DNA of 64,000 nt from Geminocystis herdmanii PCC 6308 (GTDB taxonomy: Bacteria; Cyanobacteriota; Cyanobacteriia; Cyanobacteriales; Cyanobacteriaceae), in NCBI RefSeq assembly GCF_000332235.1, contig NZ_CM001775.1, positions 3,582,272 through 3,646,271 on the forward strand. The letters run 5' to 3'. Every line of letters starts with the position of its first letter. Position 1 is the first letter of the stretch. The notes beneath the pieces were generated by a model, which was not told the origin of the DNA, did not search any database, and saw nothing but the letters and a program-made list of their open reading frames with translations. The translations under genes were made by a program, and so were the position numbers. This document shows, one piece after another, positions 8,848 through 16,615 of this stretch.

Positions 8848-10674
8848 TTACTTATTAAAATTAATTTTGGGATTATTTTCGGAAAATTCCTTTAATTGAT
8901 TTATCGTATCAATAATATCAATTAACTGTTTAGAATCAAAGTCTTTTTTATTTATGTTTAAATGTTGTTTAGCTAAATTCTTTAATTCCTCATAAGTTAG
9001 TTTATAAAAATCAAAACTACTATCACTATTTTTTGATTCAACATTGTTAATAGTCTTATCAGTATTTGTATTTAATAATTCTTCTTTATTTAATTTATTT
9101 TTAGTATTTTCCTTTCTTATATTATCATCTTCTTTCATATAAGAATTATTTTTACAATGGATAATTTCATTATTTAATTCCTCAATTTTTTTCTCATAAT
9201 CAGATTTGATTTGATTTTTTTGACGTTCTTTTTCTTCAATAAAATCATCTTTTAATTTATTATTGATTATATTAAAAAACCATTCTTTTAGTAAAGGCTC
9301 TAAAATATCAGTAATATTTTTCAATATAGCATTTTCATCTATGGCATCTTCTATTTTATTTTTTTTTAACGGAAAAAAATCTAATAATTCTAGGAGATAA
9401 CCCTTAATTCTCGTATAAAGATTCTTAAATATTTTTTCTAAATCTTTTGTATAAATACTATTAGAGTATTCATCTGATAAAAATTCAGTTCTTTTTTGAG
9501 TATAAATTACTGTATCTAAAATTTTATAGTAATCATAACTATCATCTTGGGATTGATTTTCAAATTTAGGTAGCCATTCATCTAAGTAGGAAAATATAGC
9601 AACTTTTGATAATTGTTTTTTATTAAAAGTTCTTTGATAAGCACTTTCTATTAAATAGTAATCCATTTTTGAGTTAAGCTCAAACTTGACTTTTAAATTT
9701 GCATCAATGTCGTCAAATTTATACTCATTACGAAAACTTTTATAACCATTGTATAAACCAAAAACTAAAGCAATTTGTTCAATGTATTGAAATTTATTCT
9801 CTAAAATTTCTCGCAATAATGTTTCAGATGTATATGGTTTATCATTACTTCCATACTGAGCTAAAAAGCATAATAAATATAGTTCTCTATTATGCTCTAC
9901 TAGGTTATCTAAGTTTTGAATTTTATTTTTTAGTCCACCAATTTCCAGATGAATTTGTTTTTCCTCAGCAACACGCTTTAATTCTTCTATTGATAATGGT
10001 TTGTGCTTTATTTCTTTTTGTATTAATTTCCAATCATCTCTTTCGGAATCGGTTAGTAAACCAGAATAATTAAAACCATCTTTTAATATTTTTTTTGCTT
10101 TTAATTTCTCAAAATCACTAGATATTTCTGAATTGATATTAGAAACAAAAGACAAAAAATCGGCAACATTGACTTCTTGACAAACAGAACGCATTAAAGA
10201 AATGCCACCTAGTAAATTATCAAATTTAGAGATATTGTTAGAATAATCTTCTGGTGCTATCTCTTGGTTTTGTGACTCAAAATTGATTTCACTAAAATTA
10301 CTAGGTTCTTCAATCTGAAAAAGAAAGTCTGGGAGGAATGCAGTTCCTTTATTAATTTTATAGCTAATATTTTCTTGATTTTCTTTACTTGTGAACCAAA
10401 TAGTTTTGATCCTAGAAATAGGCAAAGGTTTAGACAATAATTTAAGGTCTTTTTCTTCAGTTTCCACTAAGAAATTTTCATCTTCTGTATCGATAATTAA
10501 CTCTAAACTACAGTCACAATCTTTGATCCATTTACACTGTGATATGAGGATGGCATTAAAATTTGATTGAATATCGTGTATACGGTTTTGATAACAATTA
10601 GCAGAACAAATCAAAGCACTTGAATAATAATGAGATAAATTCTCATAATTGAGAGGCAAATAATATGTTTTCAT
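8848..10674 (-). CDS. Unrecognised 608-aa protein with Cys-rich N-terminus and C-terminal coiled coil
   Basis: I do not recognise the family. The first 60 residues contain several Cys (ICSANC, then CKWIKDCDC) that could bind metal. A long helical middle follows. Residues about 465-515 (EEKERQKNQIKSDYEKKIEE and onward) form a clear coiled coil, then a polar linker, and then FYKLTYEELKNLAKQHLNI near residue 560, which resembles a SAP/HeH-type helix-extended-helix nucleic-acid-binding motif. The gene begins 7 bases after the helicase stop and precedes the methyltransferase by 22 bases, so it is the middle gene of one transcript. Very AT-rich, Asn/Lys/Ile-rich. Perhaps a scaffold or DNA-binding subunit; this is a guess from context. 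Confidence 0.6.
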   Translation of the reverse strand: MKTYYLPLNYENLSHYYSSALICSANCYQNRIHDIQSNFNAILISQCKWIKDCDCSLELIIDTEDENFLVETEEKDLKLLSKPLPISRIKTIWFTSKENQENISYKINKGTAFLPDFLFQIEEPSNFSEINFESQNQEIAPEDYSNNISKFDNLLGGISLMRSVCQEVNVADFLSFVSNINSEISSDFEKLKAKKILKDGFNYSGLLTDSERDDWKLIQKEIKHKPLSIEELKRVAEEKQIHLEIGGLKNKIQNLDNLVEHNRELYLLCFLAQYGSNDKPYTSETLLREILENKFQYIEQIALVFGLYNGYKSFRNEYKFDDIDANLKVKFELNSKMDYYLIESAYQRTFNKKQLSKVAIFSYLDEWLPKFENQSQDDSYDYYKILDTVIYTQKRTEFLSDEYSNSIYTKDLEKIFKNLYTRIKGYLLELLDFFPLKKNKIEDAIDENAILKNITDILEPLLKEWFFNIINNKLKDDFIEEKERQKNQIKSDYEKKIEELNNEIIHCKNNSYMKEDDNIRKENTKNKLNKEELLNTNTDKTINNVESKNSDSSFDFYKLTYEELKNLAKQHLNINKKDFDSKQLIDIIDTINQLKEFSENNPKINFNK

Positions 10675-10681
10675 AGTCTTT

Positions 10682-11665
10682 TTATAATGTTATTGTTTCG
10701 TAAGTATTGGGGTGTAAACCATCGGGAACTGTATCACACAATAAAAATAGATTTCTTCTTGTTCTAGTCAAAGCGACATAGTAATCATTTTCGCTAACTA
10801 CATACAAATTCTTAATATTATCCCTATATAGGTGAAATTTAGGTATTATTACAGTGTCAAATTCTAAACCTTTACAGGACTTGAATGTTGTAATGTGTAT
10901 GTTTTCTATCGTTTCAATTTCGTCTCCGTCATGATAATAACGAGAATAATTAGCACCAATTTCCTTGAGAATTGACTCATAGTAGTCAACCTGTACCTGC
11001 AAAGGTACTAAAATTACCAGATTCTCCGTAGATGGGTTATCTTCAATTAATTCCTTTAAAACATTTTTCACTTTATCATCATTATCCGCTATTACTAATT
11101 TTGGTTTTTGTCCTCTTACTGCCAATTGTTCATTAATGACAAAATGAGGGAAAATGTTTTTTACAAATCTTAGAATTTCCCCTGAGTTTCTAAAATTTTC
11201 GTAAAGCTCATAAGTTTTATTATAGAATAACTCTTGAAGTTGAGATTCTGAACATCCATGGTTATATAGAGATTGTCTCTCATCCGCACCATACGACACC
11301 ATTCTTGCATATTCTCTGATCGTTTGATATTTTTGCAGAGAAACGTCTTGTGCTTCGTCAACAATTATTTCATCATATTGTGATGGTTTCATTGTCCATT
11401 TATAGGTCCTAGCAATACTACTACTTGCATTGTCGTCTTCTCTTTCAGCAACATTTCCAAGATAATATTCTAAAGACTTTGTGTAGGTTAACAATAAACT
11501 TCGTCTTCCCCTACGTTGCCAATTTTCAATATGTCGCCACAAAGATACTACTGTTTTGCCTGTACCTGGTCCTCCTTTCAAATGAAATGGTTGGTCGGTA
11601 AAAACGGCAGCTTGCTGATCTGGAGTCAAGTCATCGATTTTTGGTAATCTAAATTGGTATGGCAT
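10682..11665 (-). CDS. Minimal superfamily 1 helicase/ATPase (327 aa)
   Basis: Begins with a Q-motif-like LTPDQQAAVF, Walker A GGPGTGKT at residues 31-38, Walker B IIVDEAQD near residue 103, then ITTFKSCKGLEFDTVIIPKF and YYVALTRTRRNLFLL as motifs V and VI of the UvrD/RecD-like group. At 327 residues it is under half the length of UvrD and is not related closely to the 427-aa helicase at 2846-4129 (different spacing and flanks). It starts 23 bases after the AlkB gene stop and ends 7 bases before the 608-aa gene, so it is the second gene of the operon. Likely moves on or remodels nucleic acid for the other members. Confidence 0.8.
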   Translation of the reverse strand: MPYQFRLPKIDDLTPDQQAAVFTDQPFHLKGGPGTGKTVVSLWRHIENWQRRGRRSLLLTYTKSLEYYLGNVAEREDDNASSSIARTYKWTMKPSQYDEIIVDEAQDVSLQKYQTIREYARMVSYGADERQSLYNHGCSESQLQELFYNKTYELYENFRNSGEILRFVKNIFPHFVINEQLAVRGQKPKLVIADNDDKVKNVLKELIEDNPSTENLVILVPLQVQVDYYESILKEIGANYSRYYHDGDEIETIENIHITTFKSCKGLEFDTVIIPKFHLYRDNIKNLYVVSENDYYVALTRTRRNLFLLCDTVPDGLHPNTYETITL

Positions 11666-11688
11666 AAATTAATTGTTCAATAATATAT

Positions 11689-12348
11689 TTAACTATAAAT
11701 AACTCTAAAGGTTAAATTGATTCTTGGTGTAACCGCCTTTTTTGTTTTAGGTATTTGATGTAACCAATATTTTTGAGTATCCCCAGCCATTAATAAAAAG
11801 CTCCCGTTAGTTAGCTCAATTGCATAACTCTCTGGATTATTCTTATCTTTAGACTTGAACATAAAACGCCGTGAACCTCCTAAACTTACAGAACCGATAA
11901 TCGGTTTTTTTCCTAGTTCTGGTTCATCATCACTGTGCCAAGCTACACTATCATTACCATTTCTATATAAGTTCAACAATACACTATTAAATTTTACTGG
12001 AGAAAAGCACTCAATTTTATTTTTAATTAAGATTAAAGGTTTAATCCAATTGAGAGGTTGGAGGGTAATTCCTGAATAAACATAAGTCTTATCTGAATCC
12101 CCATACCATGCTGTTAACCGAGGAATAGGCATAGTTTTACCGTAGAGTTTGATTGTCTCCTGTTTCCAAGCTATTTTCTCCTGTAACTCCAGAAAAAGAT
12201 TCTTACTTTGGTCATCGGTAAAAAATTTACGATAAAGAGTGATCTCACTATTTTTCAGAGGAATTCTTTCTCCCTTAACTTTTGATGAGTTAGAAGGATA
12301 AATCTTTGTTTGATAGTTATTGGAAAAGATACTTAACTGCTTGGACAT
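11689..12348 (-). CDS. alkB: AlkB-family 2-oxoglutarate/Fe(II) dioxygenase (219 aa)
   Basis: The C-terminal half holds the full AlkB signature: RLTAWYGD near residue 77, NLYRNGNDSVAWHSDDE with iron ligands His138 and Asp140, GSVSLGGSRRFMFK, then YWLHQIPK with the third ligand His197, and RINLTFR with 2-oxoglutarate/substrate Arg209 and Arg215. The GSVSLG and LGGSRRF segments are typical of the bacterial/eukaryotic ALKBH2/3-like branch, which removes 1-methyladenine and 3-methylcytosine from DNA or RNA. All catalytic residues are present, so it should be active. It is the first gene of a four-gene minus-strand run with a helicase, an unknown protein and a methyltransferase, an unusual setting for AlkB. 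ATG start at 12346-12348. Confidence 0.88.
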   Translation of the reverse strand: MSKQLSIFSNNYQTKIYPSNSSKVKGERIPLKNSEITLYRKFFTDDQSKNLFLELQEKIAWKQETIKLYGKTMPIPRLTAWYGDSDKTYVYSGITLQPLNWIKPLILIKNKIECFSPVKFNSVLLNLYRNGNDSVAWHSDDEPELGKKPIIGSVSLGGSRRFMFKSKDKNNPESYAIELTNGSFLLMAGDTQKYWLHQIPKTKKAVTPRINLTFRVIYS

Positions 12349-12397
12349 AAATAATTTATAAATTCTGTTAAAATTTACCTAGTTTTGAAAAACTCAG

Positions 12398-12507
12398 TAT
12401 ATAGCAATTCTCGTTTTGGTGAGGTACAAAAATTGTCTTTGAAAGGCAAGAGGCAATAGGCAATAGGCAAAAAAAATGTACCTCATAATTTTAAAAAACG
12501 CTATATA
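12398..12507. repeat. MITE-like nested inverted repeat carrying four heptamers
   Basis: Outer ends TATATAGC and GCTATATA, inner arms TGAGGTACA (12420-12428) and TGTACCTCA (12477-12485), and between them four AGGCAA(G/T/A) heptamers at 12444-12471. It lies in the 324-base gap between the divergent alkB and DUF1848 genes; the rest of the gap shows nothing else. Confidence 0.65.
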
Positions 12508-12672
12508 TTCATCACTGCTTATCATTTAATTTATCATTAATTGCTCTGAAATTTACCTTAAAAGCCTCATTTTTTCGTTTTAAATTGGACATCTCGTTAC
12601 TTGTGTTGAATTCTCTTTTTTCGTTAAAATTAAAATCAAAAACCTTTATTTTCTTGAAAAAAAAAATTAATT

Positions 12673-13611
12673 ATGATTATAAGTGTAAGTCGTCGCACCG
12701 ATATACCAGCTTTTTATGCTAAATGGTTTATAAATCGTATTCTTAGTGGTTATTGTACGGTTCCGAATCCTTTTAACCAAAAGCAGATTTCTCATATTTC
12801 TTTAAAGCCCGAAGATGTAAATATTCTTGTTTTTTGGACGAGAAATCCGAAGCCATTATTCCCTTATTTAGAGGAATTAAATCAACGAGGTTATAATTAT
12901 TATTTTCATTTTACAATCACGAATAATCCTGTTTTCTTGGAGACGAATAACCCTCCTCTGGAAACTGCCATTAAAGTCTTTCAAGAATTAGCTGATTTTA
13001 TCGGTTATGATAAAGTAATTTGGCGTTACGATCCTATTGTTTTAAGTAATTTAACTGATGTTGAGTTTCATTTGAATAATTATGAATATATTGCTAAAAA
13101 GTTGTCCAATTATACTCAGAGATGTGTGATTAGTATTTTAGATAGCTATTCTAAAAGTAATAAACGACTTAAGCTACTAGAAAAAGAACATGGTTTTCAC
13201 TTATTTACATTAGAAAATAATAAAGATAAGTTTGATAAATTATTGGTAAATATTGGAAAAATTGCGAAAGACAAAAAACTTGAAATATTTAGTTGTGCAG
13301 AAGAAATTGATTTAGAAAGCTATGGAATAAAACATGGAAAATGTATAGATGATGAATATATTGAAAAAGTGTTTTATAAAGACGTTATTCATAAAAAAGA
13401 TCCTTCACAAAGAGAAGCCTGTGGATGTGTAGTTAGTAGAGATATAGGTATGTACGATACTTGTTTATTTGGTTGCCAATATTGTTATGCAACGACAAAC
13501 TTCGATAAATCAAAGGAAAATAATAAACTTCATAATCCTGAATCATCCTCTCTAATTGAATATTATCAAGAGCCTAAAAACGACAACTTAAATCAGTTAA
13601 CACTGTTTTGA
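12673..13611 (+). CDS. DUF1848 protein with a C-terminal radical-SAM Cys motif (312 aa)
   Basis: Starts MIISVSRRTDIPAFYAKWF and continues with VFWTRNPKPL, YYFHFTITNN and IWRYDPIVL, a pattern I recall for DUF1848. Near the end are CGC (250, 252) and CLFGCQYC (Cys264, 268, 271), an exact CxxxCxxC motif that in radical-SAM enzymes binds the 4Fe-4S cluster; extra Cys at 208 and 224 may also serve. In classic radical-SAM proteins this motif is near the N-terminus, so the order here looks permuted. Members near spore-photoproduct-lyase-like families are thought to work on nucleic acids, but the substrate is unknown. The gene is divergent from alkB (324 bases apart). No CGATCG within it. Confidence 0.75.
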   Translation: MIISVSRRTDIPAFYAKWFINRILSGYCTVPNPFNQKQISHISLKPEDVNILVFWTRNPKPLFPYLEELNQRGYNYYFHFTITNNPVFLETNNPPLETAIKVFQELADFIGYDKVIWRYDPIVLSNLTDVEFHLNNYEYIAKKLSNYTQRCVISILDSYSKSNKRLKLLEKEHGFHLFTLENNKDKFDKLLVNIGKIAKDKKLEIFSCAEEIDLESYGIKHGKCIDDEYIEKVFYKDVIHKKDPSQREACGCVVSRDIGMYDTCLFGCQYCYATTNFDKSKENNKLHNPESSSLIEYYQEPKNDNLNQLTLF

Positions 13612-13644
13612 ATACTAGGTTATATTGATAGCCTAATATACTTA

Positions 13645-14277
13645 TCAATTTATCATTAAATTTTCAACAATAAAACTATCTTCTAATCTTATCTCGATCG
13701 AAATTTTTGTATTTCCTGAAACCTTAAATCTTTTCAACTGAATAATATTATCTTGCTGTCTTGAGATAACAGATTCTTGAACTAAATTACCATCTTCATC
13801 AAATAACATTAACTCTAAATTTGTTGGTAAAAAGGAATTTTCAGTTAAAGAATGTAACTGAATAACTACCGCTAATTTTTGTTCTTCTACTTCCTCACAA
13901 CTAATAACTAAAGCTATCTGATTATTTCCAATATTAATTATTTTACAGGCTTTTATTTCTTTACTTTTAATCATATCCTGTTGACTGCGTAAAGTAGGAG
14001 CAAAACTTAAATTTTTTTCCTGAAATAAAGACTCTAAAGATTGCCACCCATCGTTAAAAATTCCCCCTAGCCATTGAGAAGTATTAATCCAAATTTGACT
14101 TAAAGTTTCGTTTTCTTCCTCATCATCACCCCATGTTTCTAGCCAATCACTTTCTACATCTTCAATATATAAATCAACAAAATTAACCCCGTATTGAAGC
14201 CAATTATCTTGCATTTGACGGGCTTTTAACAAGGCTTGATTGAAACTATCTAAAGGGTTTTCAGTTGTTGTCGTCAT
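13645..14277 (-). CDS. DUF1822-type C-terminal-domain protein (about 210 aa)
   Basis: The last 90 residues (VISCEEVEEQKLAVVIQLH, LELMLFDEDGNLVQESVISR, IIQLKRFKVSGNTKISIEIRLEDSF) closely match the C-terminus of the 474-aa DUF1822 protein at 15037-16461, so the two share a domain. A middle WLGGIFNDGWQSLESLF stretch also matches. The N-terminal 70 residues are acidic and unrelated. I chose the ATG at 14275-14277; a TTG start at 14301 would add eight residues but has no better ribosome site. It is the last of four same-strand genes that begin with the sigma-like gene. Function unknown; DUF1822 proteins are found next to sigma factors and CHAT proteins in cyanobacteria. Confidence 0.65.
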   Translation of the reverse strand: MTTTTENPLDSFNQALLKARQMQDNWLQYGVNFVDLYIEDVESDWLETWGDDEEENETLSQIWINTSQWLGGIFNDGWQSLESLFQEKNLSFAPTLRSQQDMIKSKEIKACKIINIGNNQIALVISCEEVEEQKLAVVIQLHSLTENSFLPTNLELMLFDEDGNLVQESVISRQQDNIIQLKRFKVSGNTKISIEIRLEDSFIVENLMIN

Positions 14278-14322
14278 ATTAATTAGAAAAAAATTGTACA
14301 AATGTCAGATGATATTTTTAAT

Positions 14323-15015
14323 TTAAGCTATTTTTAAGTATTTGCCATCGCTGAGATTATTACTATTATAAAGTGCTAGATTAACGATTCGATCGAGGTA
14401 ATGTTTATCCGCAGGATTATAATTAGAAAATAAACCTCTATTAATTTCCCAAAATTCTAAAGTTTCCTGCCATTTTTTATACTTATCACTTACATATTTA
14501 TCATCAACAGTGGTTAATTGAACACATAAAGATTGATTTTGAGAATGACTAACAATTATATCTGTTGCCATAGAAAAATCAGCGATATATCTTTGAAAAA
14601 TAACCCCGCCTTTTTGATTAATTTTTTGACTTAATACTTGAATTAAAATTTCATCATTTGCTTCATATTCTCCAGCCATTAATTTTTTTTTCCAGATATA
14701 AAGTTTAGCATCTTTACTCCTTAACCATTGAGGGAAAAGAATCGAATACCAATATCTTTCTGTTGCCTTCATTTGCTCGTAAGCCTGTTTTTGTGCTTCT
14801 GAAGAAGACAATTTTTTTAATTCTAACCATACATAACTATCTTGTATTAACTGAATTAAAAAGGCACTAACAAATTTTTTAGAAGTTAATAAACCATTTT
14901 TTTTATCTTTTATCCAAAGATTTATTTCTTGTAATTTATTAGTTAAATCAGGACATATTTTTTGAGCTTCACAAGTCAGTAAATCCAAATGTTGTTTAAC
15001 TTCTTTTCCTTGCAA
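14323..15015 (-). CDS. Unrecognised 230-aa protein in the sigma/DUF1822 cluster
   Basis: No domain recognised. It is Lys/Gln-rich and mostly helical, with a distinct FQRYIADFSMATDIIVSHSQ and LCVQLTTVDDKYVSDKYKKW segment that might form a small alpha/beta domain. The start is a TTG at 15013-15015 with an AGGGAGA ribosome site about nine bases before it; no ATG lies nearby in frame. It sits 21 bases downstream of the DUF1822 gene and about 45 bases upstream of the second DUF1822-like gene, so it is part of that transcript. It may be specific to this lineage. Confidence 0.55.
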   Translation of the reverse strand: MQGKEVKQHLDLLTCEAQKICPDLTNKLQEINLWIKDKKNGLLTSKKFVSAFLIQLIQDSYVWLELKKLSSSEAQKQAYEQMKATERYWYSILFPQWLRSKDAKLYIWKKKLMAGEYEANDEILIQVLSQKINQKGGVIFQRYIADFSMATDIIVSHSQNQSLCVQLTTVDDKYVSDKYKKWQETLEFWEINRGLFSNYNPADKHYLDRIVNLALYNSNNLSDGKYLKIA

Positions 15016-15036
15016 AATAAAAACTCTCCCTTTGAT

Positions 15037-16461
15037 TTATAAAATAAAACTTTCTTGCAAACTAACCTCATTCAAACTAATTTCTAAAGAAAACTTAACA
15101 CCACGAGGCGCTGTAAAACGTTTTAATTGAATACAATTATCATAATCCCTTGAGATGACCGTATCTTGAATTAAATTATTATCCTCATCCAAAGCACTTA
15201 ACTTCAGATTGGGGGGTAAATAATTCTCTCCTTGAGGTGGATAAACTTGCACTGTCACAGTTATTTTATCATCTCTTGTCGGCACACAAGCCATTAATAC
15301 AACGATCGATCGACTACCTAATTTAATGCCTAAATCAATTAACTTCGCCCCAGTCATCATATTTTCTTGGTTATTATCTGAATTTTGACTATTTAAACTA
15401 CGGGTAGCCAAACTCATTTTTTGCCCATTAAATAGGCTATCAGCTTTTAACCAACCTTCAGAAAAAACTCCTTCTAACCAATCACTTATATTGACTAATT
15501 TTTGATGAATATTATTAATATTTTCATTAGGTTGATAATTAGTTAAATTGATTGCGTTATTTTCCTTATTATGTTTTAGATTACTCTCCTTATTATGTTC
15601 TAACTTATGTTTTAAAATATCCTCCTTATTATGTTCTAAATTATCTTTTAAATTACCCTCCTTATTTTGGTTTAAATTATGTTCTAAAATTTCCTCAGAT
15701 AAGAAAATATTTACCTCTCCTGAGTTGAGAAAATGTTGGTATAATTCCTCTCGCCATAAATCATCTGTAATCAAACTCGCCCATTCAGTAAAAGGAATTA
15801 AAAATCTGGGAGAATAGCCATTATTTACCCCCCAATTCTCTATTAAAATATGAGCTTTATTTTCACTAATTTTAGATATTTCAGGGATTGCTACTCGCTC
15901 AGAATCACAAAATTCTCTGGCAACTAGCATGACATTTAAGTCTTCAATTAAATCATCCTTTTCTAAACTATAGGTTTTTTCTAAAGAATTATATTTACCA
16001 ATAGTTTTTAATTGTTGATGAGTGGTATAACCCCAAACTCTTAACCAATTTTCGGTTAAATCTAGCTGAATTGGTAAATAATAATCCGCCTCCCATCCCG
16101 GAATATCAACCCATTCTTGAGGAATATTAAATTTGTCTAAATTATCATTAGTAGTCGGAATTAAAACTATTTTTGTTTTACCAATAGTAATAGTTGTACC
16201 GTTAATAAATTCCCAAATACTATTTAATTTTTCAATAGTAGGATAGAGTTGAGGATTTTCTTCTAAATCTGCTTCTTCCTTTAACCAGTTAATTAAAACT
16301 TCTGCTGAAAGACTATTCAAATAGGCTTGAAAACGAGCTAAATCATAAGAATGTTGCTGAGACTTTTCCCAGTTTATTTGTTTTTCTCGATCGGAAAATT
16401 CCAGCCATAATTGTTCAGGATATAAGTCAATTAATGTTTCTAATTTTTTTAATAGTTTCAT
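15037..16461 (-). CDS. DUF1822 family protein (474 aa) with an Asn/Lys/His repeat linker
   Basis: The N-terminal two thirds (WLEFSDREKQINWEKSQQHS, LNSLSAEVLINWLKEE, then WVDIPGWEADYYLPIQLDL, WLRVWGYTTHQQLK) match DUF1822, a cyanobacterial family of unknown function. Residues about 258-306 form a degenerate tandem repeat around LEHNK(E) units, seen in the DNA at 15550-15690 as repeated TTATGTT blocks; it probably serves as a flexible linker. The C-terminal domain (WLEGVFSEGWLKADSLF onwards) recurs in the 13645-14277 protein. It lies about 154 bases downstream of the sigma-like gene, on the same strand. The repeat length may vary among strains. Confidence 0.75.
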   Translation of the reverse strand: MKLLKKLETLIDLYPEQLWLEFSDREKQINWEKSQQHSYDLARFQAYLNSLSAEVLINWLKEEADLEENPQLYPTIEKLNSIWEFINGTTITIGKTKIVLIPTTNDNLDKFNIPQEWVDIPGWEADYYLPIQLDLTENWLRVWGYTTHQQLKTIGKYNSLEKTYSLEKDDLIEDLNVMLVAREFCDSERVAIPEISKISENKAHILIENWGVNNGYSPRFLIPFTEWASLITDDLWREELYQHFLNSGEVNIFLSEEILEHNLNQNKEGNLKDNLEHNKEDILKHKLEHNKESNLKHNKENNAINLTNYQPNENINNIHQKLVNISDWLEGVFSEGWLKADSLFNGQKMSLATRSLNSQNSDNNQENMMTGAKLIDLGIKLGSRSIVVLMACVPTRDDKITVTVQVYPPQGENYLPPNLKLSALDEDNNLIQDTVISRDYDNCIQLKRFTAPRGVKFSLEISLNEVSLQESFIL

Positions 16462-16615
16462 AATTTTAATTCAAAGTTTATTTTTACATTGTATGAGCAT
16501 AAATTGATTGTTTCAATCTTTATTGATGGTGTTATTAATTATTTATAATTGGTGGGTAAACAAATTAAATTTCCTAATTATTAGGCATAAAACCTGTTTT
16601 TACCCACCCTATAAT

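Noticed and set aside
15548-15817. Plus-strand frame of 89 codons rich in Leu/Cys/Ser
   Set aside because: It is the antisense reading of the LEHNK repeats in the DUF1822 gene.
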